64,000 nucleotides of DNA from Scylla paramamosain (GCF_035594125.1 NC_087197.1:7300110-7364109), one strand, 5' to 3'. Counted from the stretch's first letter, positions 1 through 19,409 are shown. Notes: a model not told the origin generated them from the letters alone. Numbers and translations: made by a program.

Positions 1-2545
1 TCTTGTAATGTGGTTTCATTTCAACGCAGAGGGTGCTTTACATGTATTTTGGCGTTTTGCTTTCTAAAAATGTAAAAAAAAAAAAAAATAATAATAATAA
101 ATAAAAAATAGGCATTTTTTTTTCTTTTTTTTTTCCATATAGAGTGCTATTAATTCGTTTTAGCTTTTTCTTGCCTAAGAAGCTCAAAAAGACTCAAAAT
201 ACACATCTTGCGTAATGTTCTTTTATTTCCCGATGTGGTATACTTTAAATACATTTTGGCGTTTTTTTACGTAAGAAGCTCATAAACACTAAAAATACAC
301 TTTTCTGGTAACGTTAATGCGTTTCTCTTTAAAGCGTGTTTTCCATGCGTTTTAGCGTTTTGGTACGTAAGTAGCTTAAAAAGACAACAAGTCAAAAGAC
401 ACGTTGTAGGTATTTTATTTATTTATTTATTTATTTATTTTTCAGGAAGAATCTTTTCAATACTTTTTAGTGCTTTCGTATCGAACACGCTCTTAAAGAC
501 ATTAAGAAGACATGTTTCTGGAAGTGAAGTTTCAGTTCACCACAGAGGGTACATTGCATGCATTTTGGCGTTTTGGTACCTAAGAATGTGAAAAACTCAA
601 AATAATGATAATAATAACTCAGAATACTTTTTTTTTTTTTTTATAATGTTCACTCTTCCAAATAGAGTGGTATTCATGCGTGTTAGCATTTTGGTACCTA
701 AGAAACTCAAAAGCACTAAATATGCACTTCTAGTAATATTGATTCATTACCCAATATAGGTTTCATGCATTTTCTCGTTTTTATACGTAACATGCTTAAA
801 AATACTCAAAATACTTGTTTTTAGTAATGTTATTTTTTTCTCCATGAAGGGTATTTGCTTGCATTTTACTGCTTTGGCACGTAAAATGCTCAAAGCACTC
901 AAAAAAACATGTTTTTCGTAATGTTATTTGGTATTCCCTTATAGAGTGTTTTTCGTGCATTTCAGTGTTTTCCTGCATAACATGTTCACACTCAAAAGAC
1001 ACGTTTATGGAAATGTCGTTTCTTTTCCCCATATAGAGTGCTTTGCATACTTTTTGTCAGTTTGGTACCTAAGAATGTAAAAAACAAAAAATGCTCATTT
1101 TTACTAATGTTGTGTTATATTGTGCTATTGAAGTGTTTTTTTGCGTTTTGCAGCCTGAGGAGCTGAAAAACACTCATAATGCACTTTTCTCGTAAAGTCT
1201 TTTTGTTATTCCATATAGGATATTTTTCATGAATTTTCGCGTTTTTTGTACATAACAATGTGAATAACACACATTTTTGGTATTGTTTTTATGTTTCTAC
1301 ATATAGAGAGTGCTATTGAGCTTTTTGTCATTTAGGAAAATCAATAACATTTATAACACAATTTCCTGAAAATATCGTTTTGTTTCACCACATAGGCTAC
1401 TTTATTTGCATTTTCCCATTCCTTTGTCTAGACAAGCTAAAAAAAAAACAATGAAAATGATTCTTTTTGTAATGTGTTATTTCTCCATAATGGATGTTTT
1501 TAATGAGTTCTAGTGTTTTGGTGCGTAAAAAACACAAAAGAATTTTTTTGGGGGTAATTTTGTTTTCTATTCCAAAATATGATGCTTTCCATGCTTTTTA
1601 TCATTTTGGTAATGTCGCTTCGTTTCTCGCATGCAATTTAGCCTTTTGGTACATAACAATGTGAAAAACATATAAAATACACGTTTTATTATAATGTTTT
1701 TTTTTTTCATATAGAATATGTTTTACGCATTTTTGCTTTTTTGATACATAAAAAGCTCAGAAAACACTTATTTTTCACTTTTCTCATAAAGTGTTTTAGA
1801 TTCCCAATGTACAGTGGTTTGTGTGGATTTTGCCATTTTCCTACCTAACGAGTTCAAATACGTACAATACACGTAATATTGTTCTGTTTTTTCAAATCAA
1901 TTGTTTTGTATGCATTTCTATGCTTTATTTTTACCTAACAAGGTGAAAAAACTCAAAACACACGTTTTCGTAATGTTTATCTGTTTCTCCATATAGACTG
2001 CTTTTTAATGAGTTTTAGGATTTTAGGACCGAAGAAGGTCAGAAACATTCATTCATCATCACGTTTATTGTAATATCGTTTTATTTCCCAATTCAGAGTA
2101 TTTAGCATGCATTTTGGCTTTATTCTATGTAAAAAATAAAAAATAAAAAACGAAAATTCACGATTTTTGTAATGTCATTCTATTTATTCATAAGGAATGT
2201 TTTGCATGTGTTTGAGCGTGTTTGTGATTAAGAAGCTTAAAAACACACAAAAGGCACGTATTTCTTATTGTTGATTTGTATTCCCTTATAGAATGCTTCC
2301 CATGCTTATTAGCGTTTTGGTGCTTAACACGCTCAAAAACACGCAAAAGATGCATTTCTGATATTGACATTTCGTTTCCTTATATAGAGTTCTTTCCATG
2401 TAATTTGTCGTTTTGGCATTTAACAATGTGAAATACACGTTTTTCGAAATATTCTGTTACCCCATATTCGAATGTTGTTCACACGCTTTATGATTTTGGT
2501 ACCTAAGAATATAAAAAACACTTATAATAATAATACACTTTTCTC

Positions 2546-2721
<176 letters not shown>

Positions 2722-3145
2722 CATATGAAGTACTTTGCATACATTTTTCATGTTTCTGTTCCTTAGGAAGCTATAAAATACTCAAAATACACATTTTTGG
2801 TAATAGGTAAGTTTTGCATGCCTTTTAGCGTTTTGGTACGTAAAAAGCTACTAAACACTCCAAAGACACGTTTTCGGTAATGTTGTTTTGCATTCTATTC
2901 TCATATAGGGTGATTTCCATGCTTTTTAACATTTTGGTGCCTAAAACATTGAAAAACAATCAAACGGCACCTTTCTTGTCATTTTTTTTCACCATGTAAT
3001 TTATATTTATCTTGGCGTTTTATAACCTAACACTCAAAATAAACGTTTATAGTAATGTTGTTTTCTTTCTCCATATAGAGAAAAAATGAGCTTCTTAGGT
3101 ACCAAAATGCTATAAGACATGAATAACATTCTATATGTATAAAAA

Positions 3146-3202
3146 TGAAATTACTAAAAGTGTGTATTTTGAGTAATTTCACAGCGTTTCGTACCAAAAC
3201 GC
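3146..3202. repeat. Two small inverted repeats at a satellite orientation switch
   Basis: A 10-bp perfect inverted repeat has arms at 3,146-3,155 and 3,172-3,181, with a 16-nt loop. It is followed by GCGTTT (3,184-3,189) against AAACGC (3,197-3,202) with a 7-nt spacer. Monomers turn from plus to minus reading in this stretch. Confidence 0.6.
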
Positions 3203-3374
3203 CAAAAATCTCAAAAACAACAATACACGTTTCTCGCAATGTGCTTTTCTTTCCCCATGTTGGGTGCTTCGCATGCACTTAAGCGTTTTGGTAATTAACA
3301 ATGCAAAAAATACTAAAAATAGACATTTTTGGGAATGTTGCTCTTTTTTTCATATAAACTTATTATTACTTTTT

Positions 3375-3675
3375 TTCTTTCATGGTTTAAGCCCAAAAAC
3401 AGTAAAATACATAGAAAGCACCTATAATGGGATATGAAAAAAACATTACGAAAATATTGTGCCTTTTGAGTGTTTTGTGTTTTTGAGCTTCTTGACTCAC
3501 CAAAACACTAAAAAGCCTACAAAACGCCGTTTATAGAGAAACAAAATAACATTAACGAAAAGGGAATTTTCAATGTTTTTAGCTTGTTAGGTACTAAAAT
3601 ACCAAAATGCATGGAAAGTACCGTATTTAAGAAATGAAACGATTTTACAAGAAAAGTACATTGTGTGTTCCTGAG
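3375..3675 (+). repeat. Short satellite segment in inverted (plus) orientation
   Basis: Within the minus-oriented block this stretch reads as plus-oriented monomers (GAGCTTCTTG, then CACCAAAACACTAAAAAGCC, then GAAACAAAATAACATT). It returns to minus orientation at a small fold-back at 3,668-3,688. Confidence 0.7.
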
Positions 3676-3688
3676 ATAAGCTCAGGAA
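3668..3688. repeat. Fold-back palindrome at an orientation switch
   Basis: Arms TTCCTGAG and CTCAGGAA are separated by the 5-nt spacer ATAAG, exactly where satellite orientation changes from plus to minus. Confidence 0.7.
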
Positions 3689-6600
3689 TACTTATAATAC
3701 ACGTTTCTTATAATGTTCTTTTGTTTCAAAATATAGGGTGCTTTCGATGTATTTTATCGGTTTGAGGCCTAAAAAAAAAAAATTCTGAAAAGACATTTTT
3801 TTGGTAATATAGCTTCGTTTCTCCATATGATTTTTTGCCATTTTGGTACCTAATATTGTGAAAATACTCGAAATATATATTTTTAGTTATGTTCTTATTT
3901 CACCTATAGAATACTATTAAATACCCTTTAGAGTTTTAGTAACTAAGAATTTCAAATACACAAAAAATGCACAATTCTCGTAATGTCTTTTCGTTTCCCT
4001 ATATTGGATACTTTCCAGGCATTTTTTGCGTTTTTGTACGAAAGAAGCTGAAAACACTCATAATGCTTGTTTTATCAAAAACAAATATTATGAATGTTTT
4101 CAATTTCTTTCGTTCGTCATTTTCCTTCTCCATAAAGAGTGTATTTTTGCAAGAATTTTAGCGTTTTAGTACAGGAGTAGCTCAATAACCCTCAAAAAAT
4201 TTTTTTTGCAGTTTTTTTTTTTTCGTTTTCCATGCTTTAGAACGTTTTGGTGCCTAACACTCAAAAGACACGTTTCTGGAAATGTCGTTTCTATTCGCCA
4301 TATAAGACGTTTTGGATGCATTTTGGCGTTTTGGTACCTAACCATGTAAAATACGCTGAAAATAGACGTTTTTAGGAATGTTATTCTGTTTCTTTATATA
4401 GAGTGCTATTCATGCGTTTTGGTACCTAAGCTTTGGTACCAAAGAACACTCATAATAGACGTCTCTGGTAATGACCTTTCATTTCCCCATATATAATGTA
4501 CATTGCCTGCATTTTCCGTTTTTCCATGTAAAAGCACAAAAAAAAAAAATTGTTTCTCGTAATGATATTATCTTATCCCTAAAGTGTTTGCATGAGTTTT
4601 AGAGTTTTTTTTTTTTTTATAATTTCAGTAACACTGAAAAGACACATAGGATGATTTCCACTTTTTTTTTTTTTTGCGTTTTCGTGCATAAATCGCTCGA
4701 AAACACTAAAAAGATATTTTTCTAGTAATGTCGTTTCGTTTTCCCATATAGTGAGCTTTACATGGATTTTGGCGCTTTGGTAGTTAATAATGTGAAAAAC
4801 AATTAAAATACACGTTTTCGGTAATGTTGTTCTGTTTCTCGATGTACATATGCTATTCATGCGTTTTAGCTTTTAGTACCTAAGAAGCTCAAAACTCCCA
4901 TAATACACTATTCTCCTAATGTTTTTTATTTTCGTCATATTTGCATGGATTTTTTTTACACTTTTTATGTAACAAGCTCAAAAACTTTTAAAATACACGT
5001 TTTTGGTAAAGGTATACTGTTTCTCAATAAATATATATATTTTTTTTTTTCATAGGCTTCAGCATTTTAGAACGTAAGTATCTCCAAATCACCTATGAGA
5101 CACGTTTTTGGTAATATTGTTTTGTTTTCCTTTATAGGGTTTTTCCATGGTTTTTGCCTAACACGCTCATAAACACTCCAAAGACTCGTTTCTGTTTTTT
5201 TTTAATTTTTATTTATTTATTTTATTTATTTTATTTTTTTTGCACCATTAGGGTATTTGGATGTTTTTTTTTTTTTTTTTATCGTTTTGATACCTATTAA
5301 TATGAAACACACACAAAATATACGTTTTTTGTTATGTGGTTCTCTTTCTCCATATAGAAAGCTCTTCATTCATAGATTTTAGGTACCTATAAGGTTGATA
5401 AATATTTATAACAAAATTCCCTCGTAATATCCTTTCGTTTCCTTATATAGGACACTTTACATGCATATTGGTATTTTTTTTTTCTACGTAAGAATCTCCA
5501 AAATATTGAAAATACTTTTTTTTCGGTAATATTTTTTCGGTAATGGTATTTTCAGGCATTATAGAGTTTTGATACGTAAGCAGTTGAAAAAAAAACACTC
5601 AAAAGACATATTTTTCGTAATGCTGTTTTGTATTCACATATAAGGTGCTTTCAATATTCATTTATTTATTTACATATTTATTTATTTATTATTTTCTTTT
5701 TAGCATTTTGGTGCCTTGAACGCTCATAAACACTCAGGAGACACGTTTTCTTTTCCCATGGCATGCGTTTTGGCGTTTCTGTATCCTACTGTAAAAGAAA
5801 AAAAAACCCTGCAAACACACGTTTTTGGTAATGTTATTCCGTTTGTCAATATAGAGTACTATTCATGTGTTTTAGCGTTTTGATACCTAAAAAGCACAAA
5901 AAAAGCTCATAATATACGATTCATGTAATGTCTATTCTTTTCCACATTAAGGATAGTTTGCATGCTTTTTGGAATTTTCCTATGTAACAAGCAGAAAAAC
6001 TTTAAAAATTCTTGATTGTGGTAATAATATTCAGTTTCTCCATAACAAAATATTTTTGCATGCGTTTTAGCATTTTGGAACATAAGAATTTCTAAAACAC
6101 TCAAGAGACACGTTTTTGGTGATTTCCATGCTTTTTACCGCTTTAGTAACTAACAAGTATTTTGATAGGTAATAAAAAAACTCAAAAGATAAGTTTTTCG
6201 TCATGTAATCCCATTTAAAGTGATTTCTATGATTTTTTTTACGTTTTTGTTCCTAACACTATCAACAAACACTCAAAAAACATGTTTCTGGTAATTTCGT
6301 TCGTTTCCCCATATACGTGGCCTTCCATGAATTTCGGCCTTTTGGTATTTACTTATATGAAAATCACTCAAAATGCACTTTTTTTTTTTTAGTAATGTTG
6401 TTTCTAAATATAGAGCGCCATTCATGTATTTTCTTTTTTTTTCATATAGAGTGTTATTCATGCGTTTTAGAGTTTTGATAACAAACAAGAAACACTCATA
6501 ATACACGTTTCTCATAATGTCTTTTTGTTTACGCATATAGGATACTTTGCATGCTTTTTTGCGTTTTTGTGCGTAATAAGCTCAAAAACATTCAAAATAC

Positions 6601-7236
6601 TTGTTTTTGGTAATATTATTCTATTTGTACATAAAAGGTGTTTTTACTTGCGTTTTAGCCTTTTCGTATGTAAGGAGGTGAAAAACACTCAAAACACACG
6701 TTTTTGGTAATGTTTTCTCTTCATATATAGGGTGCTTTCCATGCTTTTAACATTTTTCTGTGTAACCAGCAGACAAAAAATCAAAATATACTTTTCTTGT
6801 CTTTCATTTAGTTTCCCCATGAAAAAGGCTAACAATGTGAGTATCTATCATTGTTAAAAACACTCAATTTACACGTTTAGGAACGTTGTTGTTTCTTCGT
6901 ATAGAGGGATATTAATGCGTTTTCGTGTTTGGTACTAAAAAAGCTAAAAATCCCAACCCTAATACAAGTTTCTCATGTAATTTCGTTTCTTAATATAGGG
7001 TACAACTCACGTATTTTGGCGTTTTTCTACGTAAGCAGCTCAAAAACACTGGAAAATAGTTGTTATTGGTAATGTTATTGTTTCTCCATAAACAATCATA
7101 AAACACTTTTGTGTTAATATCGTTTCGCTTCCCAATATCAGTTAATTTGCATGCATTTTGGCGTTGTGTTACCTAACAAGCTCAAAACTTTCAAAACTTC
7201 CGTTTTTAGTAATGTAATTTTTTTTCCTCATACAGG

Positions 7237-7323
7237 GTATTTTGCACGCGTTTTAACTCTTTGGTACGTAAGAGGCTCAAAAAGCCTCTTACGTACCAAA
7301 AAGTTAAAACGCGTGCAAAATAC
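7237..7323. repeat. Long hairpin: 41-bp arms, 5-nt loop
   Basis: The left arm 7,237-7,277 and right arm 7,283-7,323 are reverse complements with a single mismatch. The loop is CAAAA. The left arm reads as an ordinary minus-oriented monomer, and the right arm is its copy folded back before minus-oriented satellite resumes. Confidence 0.95.
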
Positions 7324-8535
7324 CTCAAAAGACACTTAAAAGACACTTATAATAATGCCCTTTAGCGTTTTGGTACCTAACAATCTCAAAAATACTCAAT
7401 ACACATTTTTGGTAATGTTGCTTTGTTTCTTCATATAGGGTGCTTTGTAAGCATTTTTGCATTTTGGTACCTAATATGAGGAAAAACACTCATAATAAAA
7501 GTTTTGGTAATGTTCTATTTCTCTATATAGAGTGCTATTCACGTGTTTAAGCGTGTTGGTACATAAAAAGCTGAAAAACACTCATAATAGAAGTTTCTGT
7601 TAATATCCTTTTGTTTCCCAATGTCCGGTGATTTTCATGCATTTTGGTGTTTTGTTACCTAACATGCTCTAAAAAATCTCACAGTACACTTTTTTGCTAA
7701 TGTTTTTCTGTTTCTCCATGAAGAGTGTTTTGTATCCGTTTCAGTGTTTTGGTAAGTAAGAAGCTGATAAATACTCAAAACACAAATTTTTTGTAATGTT
7801 TGCTTTTCCCATATAGGATCCTCTGCATGCACTTTAGCATTTTGATACCTAACAAGCTCAAAATTATTGTTAATACACATTTTTGGTAATGTTGTTTTAT
7901 TTCTTCATATAGGGTGCTTTGCATGAACTTTACCGTTTTGGTACCTTACAAACTCAAAAATATTCATAATACACGTTATTGGTGATATTGTTCTGTTTTT
8001 CCATATATTGTGCTATTCACGTGTTTTAGCATTTTCTTACCTATGAAGTTCAAAAACACTTATAATACATATTTATGTAATATCGTTTCGTTCCTCAGTA
8101 TGTATTGCATTTATTTTGGCGTTCTCGTACCTAACAAGCTCAAAACTTTCAATACACCCGTTTTTGGTAATGCTGTTCTGTTTCTTCATAAATGGTGTTA
8201 CCCATGCGTTTTAGCACGTTTGGTACGTAAGAAACTCAAAAAAGTTTCAAAAGACACATTTTTAATAATGTTCTTTTCTTTTCCCAAATGGAGTGTTCTC
8301 CAAGGATTTAATCTAATATGCTCAAAACTCCCAAATGACACGTTTCTGTTAAAGTCATTCCGTTACCCGATTGAGGGTGTTTTGCATGCTTATTGGTGTT
8401 TTGTTACCTAAGGAGCTTAGAAACTCTAAAAATGCATGTTTTTGGTAATGTTCTTTTTCTCCATAAAGGTTATTTTCCATGCGTTTTAGCGTTTTGTTAC
8501 GTAAGGAACTTAAAAATATGATTATTATCTTATTG

Positions 8536-13694
<5,159 letters not shown>

Positions 13695-14031
13695 CATTTA
13701 GGCGTTTTGGTTTCTAAAAAGCTGGAAAACGCTTAAATCATACGTTTTTGGTAATGTCTCCCGATAAAGGCTATTGTGCACGCGTTTTAGCATTTTGGAA
13801 TGTAAGAAGCTCAAAAACACTCAAAAGACACCATTTTGATAATGTTGTTTTGATTTTTATATAGAGTGTCTTCCATGCTCTTTAGAGTTTTGGTGCTAAC
13901 GTTGAAAAGCCCCGAAATAACATTTTTTCTGGGAATGTCGTCTCTTTACCTTATAAAGGGTGAAATGGATGATTTTTTGCGTATTGGTACGAAATAAGCT
14001 GAAAAACATTCAAAATACACGTTTTTGGCAA
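13695..14031 (-). repeat. Inverted satellite segment
   Basis: The flanking monomers are plus-oriented, but this stretch reads GGCGTTTTGG, then ACGTTTTTGGTAATG and GAAGCTCAAAAACACTC, which is minus orientation. The same inverted segment recurs at about 31,375-31,711, 37,189-37,525 and 47,239-47,685. The copy at 47.2 kb is longer, so this one appears trimmed at its right end. Confidence 0.8.
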
Positions 14032-14040
14032 ATGTGTATT
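14014..14040. repeat. Fold-back palindrome at the right end of an inverted segment
   Basis: Arms AATACACGTTT (14,014-14,024) and AAATGTGTATT (14,030-14,040) pair with one mismatch across the 5-nt spacer TTGGC. Orientation returns to plus here. Confidence 0.7.
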
Positions 14041-17000
14041 ATAAGTTTTTTTTTTATAGTTCAAAAGAACCAAAAATAAAAAAAACACAAAAACTCGTGT
14101 ATATGGAGAAGGTTCCTAGATACCAAAATGCTGAAACTCATGAATAACACTCTTAACTGAGAAACAGAACAACCTTACTAAATGCGTGTATTTTGAGTGC
14201 TTTTCACATTCTCAGTTACCAAAACCCCAAATTGCATGCGAAATAACCTTTATGTGAGAAAAAAATGTCATTACCAGAAAAGGGTCTTTTAAGTGTTTTT
14301 CGGCGTGATAGGCAATTTTGGTATCCAAAATGCAAAGTACTAAAAAGCAGGGCAATCATATTACATTGGAATAACACTAATTTATACCAAAAACTTGCCT
14401 TTAAGTGTTTTTGAGCTGCTTAAATACCAAACCGCTAAAACGCATGCAAAACAAACTTTATGGAGAAACAGAATAACATTACCAAAAACATGTATTTTGA
14501 GTGTTTTTGATCATGTTATCTATAAAAACGCTTAAATACATGGAAAGAACATTATGTTTGGGAAACAAAAGGACATTACGAGAAACGTGTATTATGAGTG
14601 TTTTTTAAGTTCCTTAAGTACCAAAAAGCTAAAACCCACAAATAACACTCTTTATTTAGAAAATAAAAAAAAAAAATTAAAATAATAGGAATTTTTTTTT
14701 TTTTTTGTTATTCATATTCATAGGTACCGATATGCCAAAATTCTGGGAAAATTCAGGGCAATCATATAATAAAAAAAATATTATCAAAAAAGTTAATTTC
14801 AGCTTTTTTTTCGGATTGTTATGTACCAAACCCTAAAGTGCATGCAAAGCCTCCTATATGAGGAAATTAAACGACTTTACCAGAAATCTGTGTTTTGAGT
14901 GTTTTTTAGCATGTTAGGCACCAAAATGATAAATAATATGGAACTCACTCTATATGGGAGTCCAAAACAAAGTTACTGAAAACGTGTCTTCTCAGTGTTT
15001 TACGTAGAAAATCGCTAAAACGGATGCAAAGCAACCAATATCAAGAATAAGAAAAATGTTACTAAAAAGATATATTTTGAGTATTTTTCAGCTTGTTACC
15101 TACAAAAAAAAAACGCGAAAATTGATGTAAAGCACCCTATATTGGGAAACAAAAGGACATTGCAAGAAAAGTGCGTAATGATTGTTTTATAGTTCAATAG
15201 AACCACAAGGGAAAAAACGCAAAATCTCGTGTATATGGAGAGGTTTCCTAGATACAAAAATGCTAAAACTCATGTATAACACTCCTAATTGAGAAACAGA
15301 AAAACCTTAATAAATGCGTGTATTTTGAGTGCTTTTCACATTCTTAGTTACCAAAACCCCAAATTGCATGCAAAAATAGACTTGTGGGATAAAAAAAAAA
15401 AAAGAATTTGCCAGAAAAGTGTCTTTTGAGTGTTTTTGAGCGTGATAGGCAATAAAGCACTAAAAAAGAGGGATATCACATTACATTAGAGGAAAACGAA
15501 TTTTTACCAAAAACTTGCCTTTAAGTGTTTTTGAGCTCCTTATATACCAAAACACTAAAACGCATTGAAAACACTCTTTATGGTGAAACAGAATAACTTT
15601 ACCAAAAACATGTATTTTGAGTGTTTTTGATCACGTTACCAATAAAAACGCTTAAATACATGCAAAGAACACTATTTTTGGGAAACGAAAGGAGATTACG
15701 AGAAACGTGTATTATGAGTGTTTTTAAGTTCATTAATTACCAAAAAGCTAAAAGCCACAAATATTGAGAAACAATAAATAAATAAAAAAAAATACAATAT
15801 TTTTTTTCATTCTTATTCATCTTCACAGGTACCAAGATGCCAAAATTCGGGCAAAATTCAGGAAATTATGTGAAATAAGAACATTATCCAAAAAGTTAAA
15901 TTTAGCTTTTATCGGACTGCTATGTACCAAACCCGTAAAGTGCATGCAAAGCCACATATATGGGGAAATTAAACGTCTTTGCCAGAAAACGGTCTTATGA
16001 GTGTTTTTCAGCATGTTAGGAACCAACACGATAAATAACATGGAAGTCAATCTATATGGGAATCCAAAACAAAATTACTAAAAACGTGTCTTATCGGTGT
16101 TTTACGTAGAAAAACGCTAAAACGGATGCAAACCAACCAATATGAAGAAATGAAATAACATTACCAAAAAGGTATATTTTGAGCATTTTTGAAATTGTTA
16201 CCTACAAAAAACACGAAAATGGATGGAAAGCACTCTATATTGGGAAGCAAAAGGACATTACGAGGAACGTGTATAATGAGTGTTTTATAGTTTCACAAGA
16301 ACTACAAGGCAAAAAAGCGCAAAAACTTGTGTATATAGAGAAGTTTCTTACATTCCAAAATGCTGAAACTCTGGAACAACACTCTTAATTGAGAAACAAA
16401 ACCATCTTACTTAATGCGTGTATTTTGAGTGCTTTTCACATCCTTAGTTACCAAAACCCTAAATTACATGCGAAACCAGCTTTATGTAAGAAAAAAATGA
16501 CATTACCAGAAAAATGTCTTTTGAGTGTTTTTGAGCGTGTTAAGCAATAAAGCACTAAAAAGCAGGGCAATCACATTACACTGGAATAAAACCAATTTTT
16601 AACAAGAACTTGCCTTTAAGTGTATTTGAGCTCGTTATATACCAAAACGCTAAAATGCATGCAAAATACACTTTATGGTGAAACAGAATAACATTACGAA
16701 AAACATGTATTTTGAGTGTTTTTGATCATGTTACCAATAAAAACGCTTAAATACATGCAAAGAACCCCATTTTTGGGAAATGAAAGTACATGACGAGAAA
16801 CGTGTATTATGAGTGCTTTTAAATTCATTAAGTACGAAAAAGCTAAAAGCCACAAATTACACTCTTTATTGAGAAAAAAAATACAATATTTTTTTTTCAT
16901 TCTTATTCATCTTCACAGGTAACGAGCTGCCAAAATTCGGGAAATTTTCAGGAAATTATATGAAATAAGGACATTATCAAAAAAGTTAAATTTAGCTTTT

Positions 17001-17976
17001 TTTTCGGACTGTTATGTACCAAACCCCTAAAGTGCATGCAAAGCCACCTATATGGGGAAATTAAACGTCTTTGCCAGAAAACTGTCTTATGAGTGTTTTT
17101 CAGCATGTTAGGAACCAACACGATAAAACCCAAGGAAGTCAATCTATATGAGAATCCAAAACAAAATTACTGAAAACGTGTCTTTTCGGTGTTTTATGTA
17201 GAAAACGCTAAAATGGATGCAAAACAACCAAAATGAAGAAATAGAATAACATTACCAAAATGGTATATTATTTGTGTTTTTGAAATTGTTACCTACAAAA
17301 AACGCGAAAATGGATGGAAAGCACTCTATATTGGGAAGCAAAAGGCACCAAAAAGCATGTTAGGCACCAAAACGATAAATAATATGAAAGTCACTCTATA
17401 TGGAAATCTAAAACAAAATTACTGGAAACGTGTGTTTTAAAAGATTTACGTAGAAAAACGCTAAAACACATGCAAACCAACTAATATAAATAAATAGAAT
17501 AACATTATCAAAAAAAGTATATTTTGTGTGTTTTTTGAGCTTGTTACATAAAAAAAACGCGAAAATGGATGCAAAGCACTCTATATAAGGAAAAAAAAGG
17601 ACATAACGAGAAGCGTATATAATGAGTGTTTTATAGTTTCACCAGAATCACAAGGCAAACAACGCAAAAACTCGACTGTATGGAGAAGATTCTAAGATAC
17701 CAAAATTCTGAAACTCATGAATAACAGTCTTAATCAAGAAACAGAACAACCTTACTAAATGCGTGTATTTTGAGTGTTTTTTTTACATTCTTAGTTACCA
17801 AAACCCCAAATTCCACGCGAAACTAGCTTTATGTGGGAAAAATATGATATTACCAGAAAAGTGTCTTTGAGTGTTTTTGAGCGTGTTAGGCAATAAAGCA
17901 CTAAAAAGCAGGGCAATCATATTACATGGGAATAAAACCAACTTTTAAGAATAACTTGCCTTTTAGTGTTTTTGAC
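14031..17976 (+). repeat. 1.1-kb higher-order-repeat satellite
   Basis: The marker ACTCGTGTATAT recurs at about 14,094, 15,223 and 16,327, giving periods of about 1.10-1.13 kb. A further unit near 17.6 kb carries a mutated marker. Each unit holds two pentamers (one with ATGCGTGTATTTTGAGTG, CAATAAAGCACTAAAAAGCA and AACTTGCCTTTAAGTG; the other with GTTATGTACCAAACCC, GGCACCAAAACGATAAATAA and TTTTACGTAGAAAAACGC). One extra monomer follows an A-rich/T-rich tract (TTCATAGGTACCGAGATGCC, then AAATTCAGG). No coding signal was found. Confidence 0.88.
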
Positions 17977-18447
17977 ACGCATTTAGTAAGGTTGTTCTGT
18001 TTCTCAATTAAGAGTGTTATTCACGAGTTTCTGCATTTTGGTATCTAGAAAACTTCTCCATATACACGAGTTTTTGCGTTTTTTGCCTTGTGGTTTTTTT
18101 GAACTATAAAACATTCATTATACACTTTTCTTGCAATGTCCCTTTGTTTCCCAATATAGAGTGCTTTGTATCAATTTTTGCGTTTTATTTTTTTGTAGAT
18201 AACAAGCTCAAAAACACTCAAAATATACATTTTTGGTAATGTTTTTCTGCTTCTTGATATGGATTGGTTTGCATCAGTTTTAGCGTTTTTCTACGTAAAA
18301 CACTGAGAAGACAGGTTTTCAGTAATTTTCTTTTGGATTCCCACATAGAGTGAGTTCTTTATTATTTATCGTTTTGGTGCCTAACATGCTGAAAAACACT
18401 CAAAAGACAGATTTCTGGTAAGGTCTTTAATTTCCTCATATGCAAGG
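17977..18447 (-). repeat. Inverted HOR segment
   Basis: From ACGCATTTAGTAAGG to the 16-bp palindrome at 18,440-18,455 the satellite reads in minus orientation, for roughly five monomers. The same inverted segment is present at about 35,606-36,076, and its right-hand end is present at 30,187-30,263. Confidence 0.82.
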
Positions 18448-18455
18448 CCTTGCAT
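18440..18455. repeat. Perfect 16-bp palindrome at an inversion junction
   Basis: ATGCAAGGCCTTGCAT is its own reverse complement and marks the return from minus to plus orientation. It is intact in the copy at 30,256-30,271 and has one mismatch at 36,069-36,084. Confidence 0.85.
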
Positions 18456-19374
18456 GTCTTTTGAGTGTTTTTGAACGTGTTACGCAATAAAGCACTAAAA
18501 GGAAGGTCAATCACATTACATGGGAATAAAACCAAATTTTACCAAGAACTTGCCTTTAAGTGTTTTTGAACGCCTTACATACCAAAACGCTAAAACGCAT
18601 ACAAAATACATTTTATAAAGAAACAGAATGATATCTATAAAAACGCTTAAATACATGCAAAGAACTTTATGTTTGGGAAACGAAAGGACATTACGAGAAA
18701 CGTGTATTATGAGTGTTTTTTTTTATTTTTTTTTCAGTACCTAAAAGCTAAAACCCACAAATAACACTCTTTATTTAGAAAAAAAATAATTAACAAAAAA
18801 ATAAAAAAATTGGATTTTTTATTTATTTATTTATTTATTTTTTTATTTATCCTTATAGGTACCGAGATGCCTAAATTCTGCCAAATTTCAGGGAATTTAT
18901 GTGGAAAAAAGAACATTACCAAAAGAGTTATTTATAGCTTTTTTATTCGGATTGTTACGTAGCAAACCCTAAAGTGCATCCAAAGCCACCTATATAGGGA
19001 AGTTAAACGACTTTACCAGAAACCTGTCTTTTTAGTGTTTTTCAGCATGTTAGGCACTAAAACGATAAATAATATGGAAGTCAGTCAATATGTGAATCCA
19101 AAAGAAAATTACTGAAAACGTGTCTTTTCAGTGTTTTACGTAGAAAAACGCTAAAGCGGATGCAAACCAACCTTTATGAAGAAATAGAATAACATTACCT
19201 AAAAGATATATTATGAGTATTTTTGAGCTTGTTACCTACAAAAAAATGCAAAAATGGATATAAAGCACTCTATATTAGGAAACAAAAGGACATTACGAGA
19301 AACGTGTATAATGAGTGTTTTATAGTTTTAAAAGAACCACAAGGCAATAAACGCAAAAACTCGTGTATATAGAG

Positions 19375-19376
<2 letters not shown>
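18448..19376 (+). repeat. HOR satellite up to the retrotransposon insertion
   Basis: Plus-oriented monomers of the 1.1-kb HOR continue and end at CGTGTATATAGAGAA, directly against the element's poly(A) tract. Nothing else is seen here. Confidence 0.85.

Positions 19377-19405
<29 letters not shown>
19377..19405 (-). other. Poly(A) tail of the retrotransposon
   Basis: A run of 29 T on the plus strand lies directly against the satellite and directly 3' of the element's 3' UTR. This is the expected product of target-primed reverse transcription of a polyadenylated transcript. No AATAAA signal is visible in the 91-nt 3' UTR. Confidence 0.9.

Positions 19406-19409
<4 letters not shown>

Noticed and set aside
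15823..16050. Recurring small minus-strand ORFs with similar peptides (LFIVLVPNMLKNTHKTVFWQ), also near 16,948, 33,500, 34,625, 39,323 and 40,471
   Set aside because: They recur because the satellite HOR recurs. The frames are broken in other units, and no domain or codon bias supports coding.
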